From DASQVO01 sp035640715 (GTDB lineage: Bacteria; Actinomycetota; Actinomycetes; Streptosporangiales; Streptosporangiaceae): a DNA stretch of 9,041 nucleotides. The DNA is taken from assembly GCA_035640715.1 (NCBI GenBank), contig DASQVO010000095.1, positions 1-9,041 on the forward strand, written 5' to 3'. This document shows, one piece after another, positions 6,105-9,041 of the stretch; within the stretch, counting starts at the first letter, position 1, and each line of letters begins with the position of its first letter. The notes beneath the pieces were generated by a model, which did no database searches, was not told where the DNA came from, and saw only the letters and a program-made list of their open reading frames with translations. The position numbers and the translations under genes are program-made.

Positions 6105-6179
6105 GCTGTGCTGGCCCGGGGGGGCGACCCCCCGGAGCCCCCCATCAGCTTTCCCGGGCTGGGGTCCGATACACCGGCC
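6105..6179 (+). repeat. Structured repeat A, copy 2
   Basis: This is the second 75-bp unit of the tandem pair after adk. The stem CCGGGGGG (6116-6123) with CCCCCCGG (6128-6135) is closed by a GCGA tetraloop of the GNRA class. The CAGC/GCTG stem is also kept. The differences from copy 1 are one missing G, A to G in the GGAACC/GGAGCC position, G to A just after the second C-run, and C to T in CCGAC/CCGAT. Its last nine bases overlap the start of repeat B copy 1, so the region is a mosaic. Confidence 0.85.
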
Positions 6180-6221
6180 GCTCGCCGGGCCTGAAGGCCC
6201 GGACTCGCTGGGCCGGTACGA
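6171..6221 (+). repeat. Structured repeat B, copy 1
   Basis: This 51-bp unit recurs 87 bases downstream. An outer stem pairs ACCGGCC (6173-6179) with GGCCGGT (6211-6217). An inner hairpin pairs CCGGGCC (6185-6191) with GGCCCGG (6196-6202) across a TGAA loop. It lies between the A repeats and map, so it could act as a terminator for secY-adk or as part of the map leader. The outer and inner stems are separated by an internal loop in both copies. Confidence 0.75.
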
Positions 6222-6257
6222 TCGTCTGTCCGTATCCCGTGCGGGGCTCGCCGTTGT

Positions 6258-6308
6258 ACACCGGCCGCTCACCCGGGCCGTTGGCCCGGGGTCGCTAGGC
6301 CGGTACGA
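6258..6308 (+). repeat. Structured repeat B, copy 2
   Basis: The same 51-bp architecture as copy 1. The outer stem ACCGGCC (6260-6266) pairs with GGCCGGT (6298-6304). The inner stem CCCGGGCC (6272-6279) pairs with GGCCCGGG (6283-6290) around a GTT loop. Relative to copy 1 the inner stem has gained one C-G pair while the loop changed, so pairing is preserved although sequence differs. The end of this unit lies 77 bases upstream of the map start chosen here. The stretch 6309-6385 after it shows no gene and only a weak TAGCGT (6332-6337) as a possible -10. Confidence 0.75.
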
Positions 6309-6385
6309 GCGCCTGCTGCGCCGCGTGGCGGTAGCGTTTGATGACAGGCCCCGGCCAGGGGCACGCCGGAGCGGATGGGGCGCGG

Positions 6386-7252
6386 ATGAGATCGAGGTCG
6401 GCGATAGAGATCAAGACCCCTGAGCAGATCCTGGCGATGCGCGAGGCCGGCCTGGTGGTGGCGCGCACGCTGCGGACACTCCGTGAGGCGGTGCGGCCCG
6501 GCATCAGCACCGCCGACCTGGACGAGCTTGCCGAGCGCGAGATCCGCGCCGCCGGCGCCACGCCCTCCTTCAAGGGCTATCACGGATATCCCGCGTCGAT
6601 CTGCACGTCGGTGAACGAGGTCATCGTCCACGGCATCCCGAGCCCGGACAAGGTGCTCCGCGACGGAGACATCATCTCGATCGACTGCGGCGCCATCGTC
6701 GACGGCTGGCACGGGGATGCGGCCCTCACCGTCGAGGTGGGTGAGATCTCTCCGGAACTGGCGCGGCTGCTGCAGGCGTGCGAGACGGCTTTGTGGCGCG
6801 GCCTCACCCAGGTCCGGGCCGGCCACCGGCTCACCGACATCTCGCACGCGGTCGAGGCGAGCGTGCGAAGCGCGGGCCCGTACGGTGTGGTGGAGGAGTA
6901 CGTCGGACACGGGATTGGCAGCGCAATGCACATGGATCCGCCGGTGCCGAACTATGGCCGGCCCGGCCGGGGCCCCCGGCTGCGGGAGGGCATGGCTCTC
7001 GCCGTGGAGCCGATGGTGGTGCTTGGCAGCGCGGAAACGGAACTGCTCGACGACGGCTGGACGGTGATCAGCGCGGACGGCGGTTTCGCGGCGCACTACG
7101 AGCACACGGTCGCGATCACGCCGTCCGGCCCATGGGTGCTGACGGCGGAGGACGGCGGCGAGGCCGGCTACGCCCTGATCGGCGAAGCCGGCGGCTCATT
7201 TGCCGGAACGGCGGTTGAGGGGGCAATCTCAGAAGAGGGGCTCCGGCACTAG
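6386..7252 (+). CDS. map: Type I methionine aminopeptidase
   Basis: This metalloenzyme removes the initiator methionine from nascent cytoplasmic proteins (EC 3.4.11.18). From the ATG at 6386 the protein has 288 residues. The pita-bread fold residues are all present: substrate-side H82, metal ligands D100 and D111, H175, E208 and E239, plus H182. Surrounding motifs are VNEVIVHGIP, DGDIISIDCGA, HGDAA, GHGIGSAMH and AVEPM. A frame extension to TTG 6338 or ATG 6341 exists, but residues before the SAIEIKTPEQI start look unlike the family, so 6386 is chosen. GGGG at 6377-6380 is the nearest, weak ribosome binding site. The C-terminus carries about 35 extra residues rich in Gly, Ala and Glu after the fold ends near 253. 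It is separated from adk by 357 bases of repeats. Confidence 0.95.
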   Translation: MRSRSAIEIKTPEQILAMREAGLVVARTLRTLREAVRPGISTADLDELAEREIRAAGATPSFKGYHGYPASICTSVNEVIVHGIPSPDKVLRDGDIISIDCGAIVDGWHGDAALTVEVGEISPELARLLQACETALWRGLTQVRAGHRLTDISHAVEASVRSAGPYGVVEEYVGHGIGSAMHMDPPVPNYGRPGRGPRLREGMALAVEPMVVLGSAETELLDDGWTVISADGGFAAHYEHTVAITPSGPWVLTAEDGGEAGYALIGEAGGSFAGTAVEGAISEEGLRH

Positions 7253-7263
7253 GCACCGGAGCC
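7239..7263 (+). terminator. Hairpin spanning the map stop codon
   Basis: GGCTCCGG (7239-7246) pairs with CCGGAGCC (7256-7263) across a nine-base loop that contains the map stop TAG (7250-7252). There is no U-tract. It could weaken transcription into the DUF1707 gene or stabilise the map 3' end. A ribosome terminating on map would disrupt it, so its effect may depend on translation. Confidence 0.4.
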
Positions 7264-7287
7264 GCCCCGGAGACGGGGTGAGGCAGT

Positions 7288-7295
7288 GGAGGAGG
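7288..7295 (+). promoter_or_regulatory. Strong ribosome binding site fixing the DUF1707 start
   Basis: GGAGGAGG, with the core AGGAGG at 7290-7295, is one of the best Shine-Dalgarno matches in the window and lies six bases before ATG 7302. It overlaps an in-frame GTG at 7287, which argues against that GTG or the longer upstream frame being the start. Confidence 0.7.
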
Positions 7296-7301
7296 ACGCC
7301 G

Positions 7302-7598
7302 ATGCCGTCTGGTCCGCGGATCCGCGCCTCTGATTCCGACCGTGATCGTGTGGCATCGATGCTGCGGGAGCACCATGCCGCCGGCCGGCTGAGCGCCGAG
7401 GAGTTCAGTGAACGGCTCGACAGCGCGCTGCGGGCACGCACGCTCGACGAGCTCGATGAGCTCCTGGCCGACCTTCCGCACATCGACCTCCACTATTACA
7501 GCCTGCCGGATGCCTCGCTGCGCCGGCCGCCGGCTCGCGGGCTACTGCCGGCTTCCGGTCTGCCAGGCCCGGAAACCGGCTGTGAAGCACGGGCATAA
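7302..7598 (+). CDS. Small DUF1707 domain protein
   Basis: This 98-residue protein of unknown function has a DUF1707 domain at about residues 7-58. The domain pattern is visible: RASDSDRDRV at 8-17, then LREHHAAGRLSAEEFSERL (21-39), ALRARTLDEL and LLADLP (54-59). DUF1707 is common in actinobacteria, often as an N-terminal module before membrane segments, but here no hydrophobic segment follows. The 39-residue tail (HIDLHYYSLPD, then Pro/Arg/Gly-rich) is unlike a known domain. ATG 7302 is chosen because AGGAGG at 7290-7295 lies six bases upstream. An in-frame extension to 7200 overlaps map and is not supported. The last third of the gene contains a large hairpin. The gene lies between map and infA, and co-transcription with map is possible across 49 bases. 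Confidence 0.85.
   Translation: MPSGPRIRASDSDRDRVASMLREHHAAGRLSAEEFSERLDSALRARTLDELDELLADLPHIDLHYYSLPDASLRRPPARGLLPASGLPGPETGCEARA
7547..7580 (+). terminator. Large hairpin within the 3' end of the DUF1707 gene
   Basis: GCCGGCTTCCGG (7547-7558) pairs with CCGGAAACCGGC (7569-7580) over twelve positions with one C/A mismatch, around a ten-base loop. It ends 15 bases before the stop TGA-free tail closes at 7596-7598 (TAA). Such a stem in the final codons may be the terminator or 3' stabiliser for map-DUF1707, or a hint that the tail of this gene is under RNA-level rather than protein-level constraint. Confidence 0.4.
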
Positions 7599-7627
7599 TC
7601 CGCGGCACGCGCGGCTTGTAGTAGGTG

Positions 7628-7675
7628 GGTTCGGGCACCTTGAGCCGACGGCGCGGCGCCGCCGGGCCCCGAACC
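7628..7675 (+). terminator. Candidate terminator hairpin downstream of the DUF1707 gene
   Basis: GGTTCGGG (7628-7635) pairs with CCCGAACC (7668-7675). Inside, CGGCG (7649-7653) pairs with CGCCG (7657-7661) around CGG. The outer stem is perfect over eight pairs. It lies 29 bases after the DUF1707 stop and just upstream of the candidate infA promoter. No U-tract is present, so it may be a GC-rich terminator or an RNA-stability element. Confidence 0.45.
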
Positions 7676-7703
7676 GGCGTCAGGGGCGGTGCGGGCGTGC
7701 CAG

Positions 7704-7733
7704 TTCGCATTGACGGCGCGTTTCGCGTAAACT
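7704..7733 (+). promoter_or_regulatory. Candidate promoter for infA-rpmJ-rpsM
   Basis: TAAACT (7728-7733) fits the actinobacterial -10 pattern TAnnnT and stands out in very GC-rich surroundings. TTCGCA (7704-7709), a four-of-six match to TTGACA, lies 18 bases upstream. A better -35 match, TTGACG (7710-7715), is only 12 bases away, which is too close for a normal promoter. Transcription would start near 7740, giving a leader of about 280 bases before infA. Confidence 0.35.
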
Positions 7734-7780
7734 CGCGTCCGGCCCGTGGGCTGCCTTCCCGCGTAGCTTTACCCGCGAAG
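7721..7780 (+). repeat. Bulged inverted repeat overlapping the candidate infA promoter
   Basis: TTCGCG, TAAA, CT and CGCG (7722-7737) pair in order with CGCGAA (7774-7779), TTTA (7768-7771), AG (7765-7766) and CGCG (7760-7763). That makes sixteen pairs with three small bulges (CC, C, T), all on the 3' arm. The loop is 7738-7759. If the TAAACT promoter is used, the 5' arm is not transcribed, so the symmetry would act in DNA, for example as an operator. If transcription starts upstream, it is an RNA stem. Confidence 0.4.
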
Positions 7781-8020
7781 TCGCGTCGGCGGTCATCCCG
7801 GCGGGCCACGCATCCTGTCGGGGCGGGTCTCGCGCCGACGGGCCCGGGGAGGCGCGGAAACCACGTTTCGCCCGGCGCCCCGCCAGCAGCCAAGTCAGGG
7901 AGTAACGCCAGGCAATGCTGCCAGGCCTCCGGGCCGGTAAGCGTTGCCAGGCAGCACACGTAACAATGCGGAGCCGCGTGCCAGGTGCGCGGCCGAGCCG
8001 GATAGCGAAACGCGGAGGAC

Positions 8021-8242
8021 ATGCCCAAGAAAGACGGCGCCATCGAAATTGAAGGCACGGTTGTCGAGTCCCTGCCGAACGCCTTCTTCCGGGTGGAGCT
8101 GGACAACGGGCACCAGGTTCTCGCTCACATCAGCGGGAAGATGCGGATGCACTACATCCGCATCCTGCCCGACGACCGGGTCGTGGTGGAACTCAGCCCC
8201 TACGACCTGAGCCGTGGGCGGATCGTGTACCGGTACAAGTAA
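8021..8242 (+). CDS. infA: Translation initiation factor IF-1
   Basis: IF-1 binds the A site of the 30S subunit during initiation and cooperates with IF-2 and IF-3. The protein has 73 residues, the standard size, and is a single OB fold of the S1 type. It shows MPKKDGAIEIEGTVVESLPNA, the FFRVELDNGHQVLAHISGKMR strand region with HISGKMR at 36-42, and the end DLSRGRIVYRYK. The ATG follows a perfect GGAGGA element (8012-8017) by three bases. It is preceded by a long non-coding region with a likely promoter, so infA probably heads the alpha-operon transcript with rpmJ and rpsM. Confidence 0.98.
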   Translation: MPKKDGAIEIEGTVVESLPNAFFRVELDNGHQVLAHISGKMRMHYIRILPDDRVVVELSPYDLSRGRIVYRYK

Positions 8243-8266
8243 CAAGTAAGACGACAAGCAAGACGA
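8236..8266 (+). repeat. Short tandem repeat at the infA stop
   Basis: CAAGTAA (8236-8242) contains the infA stop codon. CAAGTAAGACGA (8243-8254) follows directly, and then CAAGCAAGACGA (8255-8266) with one mismatch. The array is A-rich in GC-rich surroundings and looks like recent slippage or duplication. It may also leave the region unstructured before the next hairpin. Confidence 0.7.
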
Positions 8267-8285
8267 GTAGCGAGCGGGTATTAAG

Positions 8286-8307
8286 GGGCCGCCCGCATGG
8301 GCGGCTC
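8286..8307 (+). promoter_or_regulatory. Hairpin just upstream of the rpmJ ribosome binding site
   Basis: GCCGCCC (8288-8294) pairs with GGGCGGC (8299-8305) around a GCAT loop. One G-T and one G-C pair extend this to nine. It ends three bases before the AGAGGAG element (8309-8315) of rpmJ. It may be a weak terminator that sets the infA to rpmJ ratio, or it may keep the ribosome binding site accessible. Confidence 0.5.
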
Positions 8308-8323
8308 AAGAGGAGACGGCAGC

Positions 8324-8437
8324 GTGAAGGTCAAGCCGAGCGTCAAGAAGATCTGCAGCAAGTGCCGGATCATCCGCCGGCATGGCCGCGTGATGGTCAT
8401 CTGCTCGGATCCGCGGCACAAGCAGCGCCAGGGTTAA
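8324..8437 (+). CDS. rpmJ: 50S ribosomal protein L36 (zinc-binding form)
   Basis: L36 is the smallest large-subunit protein. It has 37 residues, starting at GTG 8324 (MKVKPSVKKICSKC) and ending HKQRQG. The zinc ligands C11, C14, C27 and H32 are all present, so this is the C+ form. AGGAG near 8311-8315 lies about eight bases upstream of the GTG. Two stop codons stand in tandem in frame, TAA at 8435-8437 and TAG at 8438-8440. The short length makes it easy to miss by size cut-offs, but position between infA and rpsM and the motif leave no doubt. Confidence 0.97.
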   Translation: MKVKPSVKKICSKCRIIRRHGRVMVICSDPRHKQRQG

Positions 8438-8573
8438 TAGAAAAAACGCGCACCGCAGGTCTGCGGCTGGAAAGGCCGCATACTTACCCCCGGAGGAGGC
8501 CGGGGCCTGGCCCGGGCAGGGGCCGGGAAGCGGCGCGAAGGACCTCCACGACACGAAGGAGAACTGCCCGCAG
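8438..8573 (+). promoter_or_regulatory. rpmJ-rpsM gap with mutually exclusive hairpins
   Basis: After an A-rich start (AAAAAA at 8441-8446), CCGCA (8453-8457) can pair with TGCGG (8462-8466) around GGTC. The same TGCGG plus C (8462-8467) can instead pair with GCCGCA (8475-8480) across seven bases. A GC-rich inverted stretch follows at about 8500-8530. The ribosome binding site AAGGAG (8556-8561) precedes rpsM by 12 bases. The alternative pairing resembles an attenuator or repression switch for rpsM, but no ligand can be inferred. Confidence 0.4.
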
Positions 8574-8954
8574 ATGGCACGCCTTGTCGGCGTTGATCTT
8601 CCCCGCGAGAAGCGGCTGGAAGTCGCGCTTACCTACGTCTACGGCATTGGCCGCACCAGGGCGCTGGAGACGCTGAAGGCCACCGGCGTCAGCGCCGACG
8701 CCCGGGTCAGAGACCTCAGCGAAGACGAGCTTGTCCGCCTCCGTGACTGGATCGACGCCACCTACCGGGTCGAGGGTGACCTGCGGCGCGAGGTTCAGGC
8801 CGACATCCGGCGGAAGATCGAGATCGGCTGCTACCAGGGCATCCGGCACCGCCGGGGGCTGCCTGTGCATGGCCAGCGGACGCAGACCAACGCCCGCACT
8901 CGTAAGGGCAGGAAGAAGACCGTGGCCGGCAAGAAGAAGGCCGGCAAGAAGTAG
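8574..8954 (+). CDS. rpsM: 30S ribosomal protein S13
   Basis: S13 lies in the head of the small subunit and contacts the P-site tRNA and the L5 bridge. The protein has 126 residues, the normal length. It shows the N-terminal MARLVGVDLPREKRLEVAL, the YGIGR turn (23-27) of the helix-turn-helix region, the conserved IRHRRGLPVHGQRTQTNA run (90-107), and a Lys-rich C-terminal tail (KGRKKTVAGKKKAGKK) that reaches the decoding centre. ATG 8574 follows AAGGAG (8556-8561). The next gene would be expected to be rpsK, but a repeat begins two bases after the TAG stop, so rpsK must lie beyond it. Confidence 0.98.
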   Translation: MARLVGVDLPREKRLEVALTYVYGIGRTRALETLKATGVSADARVRDLSEDELVRLRDWIDATYRVEGDLRREVQADIRRKIEIGCYQGIRHRRGLPVHGQRTQTNARTRKGRKKTVAGKKKAGKK

Positions 8955-8956
8955 TC

Positions 8957-8979
8957 GCTGTGCTAGCCGGGGGGCGACC
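8957..8979 (+). repeat. Truncated copy of repeat A after rpsM
   Basis: These 23 bases match the first part of repeat A (GCTGTGCT, then a shortened GCC-G6-CGACC) with small changes. They begin two bases after the rpsM stop and are followed at once by a fuller copy at 8981. The element lacks the C-run, so it cannot form the main stem on its own. Confidence 0.7.
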
Positions 8980-8980
8980 A

Positions 8981-9041
8981 GTGCTGGCCCGGGGGGACGA
9001 CCCCCCGGAGCCCCCCGTCAGCTCGCTGCGGCTGGTGTCCG
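8981..9041 (+). repeat. Structured repeat A, copy 3 (cut by window end)
   Basis: This copy shares the GTGCTGGCCC start, the stem CCGGGGGG (8989-8996) with CCCCCCGG (9001-9008), here with an ACGA loop, and the second C-run CCCCCCGTCAGC. It then diverges (TCGCTGCG in place of TTTCCCGG) but keeps GCTGG and TCCG. The CAGC/GCTG pairing is thus retained with a different loop. It shows that the family is dispersed and not only a local duplication after adk. Confidence 0.85.

Larger units (their letters stand above)
7599..8020 (+). other. 422-bp non-coding region before infA
   Basis: No credible gene is seen in this stretch: the open frames on both strands are GTG-initiated, of random Arg/Pro/Ala composition, and lack family motifs. 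It contains an imperfect hairpin (7628-7675), a candidate promoter (7704-7733), a bulged stem (7721-7780), a cluster of three GCCAGGC words (7908-7951) with a TGCTGCC/GGCAGCA inverted repeat, and the infA ribosome binding site GGAGGA (8012-8017). It separates the secY-map block from the infA-rpmJ-rpsM block and is the natural place for the start of the alpha operon. Confidence 0.6.

Noticed and set aside
5354..6145. 263-codon minus-strand open frame opposite adk and repeat A
   Set aside because: It is a shadow of adk; its N-terminal part is only translated repeat and no family motif is visible.
6029..6179. CRISPR-like tandem repeat
   Set aside because: Only two adjacent units exist with no spacers between them, and the units are far longer than CRISPR repeats.
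6032..6298. Plus-strand open frame across repeats A and B
   Set aside because: It is the translation of the repeats; units of 76 and 75 bp are not multiples of three, so no periodic protein is maintained.
6338..6385. N-terminal extension of methionine aminopeptidase to 6338/6341
   Set aside because: The 16 added residues are Gly/Ala-rich, do not resemble the family start, and lack a good ribosome binding site; kept only as an alternative start.
6269..7105. 278-codon minus-strand open frame opposite map
   Set aside because: It is antisense to a complete, motif-bearing map gene and has no recognisable domain.
7621..7640. tRNA-like T-arm word GGGTTCGGGCACC
   Set aside because: No acceptor, D or anticodon arms can be found around it; the GGTTCGGG is better explained as one arm of a hairpin.
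7710..7733. TTGACG with TAAACT as a standard promoter
   Set aside because: The spacing is only 12 bases, too short for a normal sigma-70 site; the weaker TTCGCA with 18-base spacing is used instead.
7625..7963. Plus-strand open frame of 112 codons in the infA upstream region
   Set aside because: It begins at a GTG without a convincing ribosome binding site, its composition is random for high-GC DNA, and it runs through the hairpin and promoter candidates.
7405..8106. 233-codon minus-strand open frame covering the infA upstream region
   Set aside because: It overlaps DUF1707 and infA on the other strand, has Arg/Pro-rich composition and no plausible motif or ribosome binding site.

Overview
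This window is a high-GC actinobacterial ribosomal-protein segment: the 3' part of the spc operon followed by the start of the alpha (rpoA-side) operon, all on the + strand. The actinobacterial assignment rests on several points: strong GC bias at third codon positions, GTG starts, a short four-cysteine (type Z) S14, the order secY-adk-map-infA-rpmJ-rpsM, and a DUF1707 gene. The family is uncertain. A lineage in or near the Streptosporangiales is a guess from the protein sequences and the intergenic repeats, not a demonstrated placement.

Layout. Positions 1-258 hold the end of rplX (L24). It is followed without a break by rplE, rpsN, a 161-bp structured gap, rpsH, rplF, rplR, a 12-codon coupling mini-ORF, rpsE, rpmD and rplO (to 3828). 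A 233-bp gap then carries a near-ideal 15-bp hairpin, a promoter-like sequence overlapping its 3' end, and a second small hairpin. Next come secY (4062-5375) and adk (5375-6028), which overlap by one base. Positions 6029-6385 have no gene and are built largely from two kinds of GC-rich structured repeat. map (6386-7252) and a small DUF1707 gene (7302-7598) follow. A 422-bp non-coding region (7599-8020) holds hairpins and a probable promoter for infA. infA, rpmJ and rpsM close the window. The first repeat type recurs just after the rpsM stop codon and runs off the window end.

How the genes work together. L24, L5, S14, S8, L6, L18, S5, L30, L15, L36 and S13 are structural proteins of the two ribosomal subunits. 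IF-1 serves initiation. SecY is the core of the Sec translocon, and methionine aminopeptidase trims nascent proteins. Adenylate kinase keeps adenylate pools balanced. The cluster is therefore a growth-rate-linked protein synthesis and export block.

No new defence, mobile or biosynthetic system is visible; the genes are conventional. The unusual content is non-coding. It consists of a structured repeat family that begins 0-2 nt after two different stop codons, a paired-hairpin repeat upstream of map, a mini-ORF that bridges rplR and rpsE by two stop-start overlaps, and several candidate RNA switches or terminators in the leaders.
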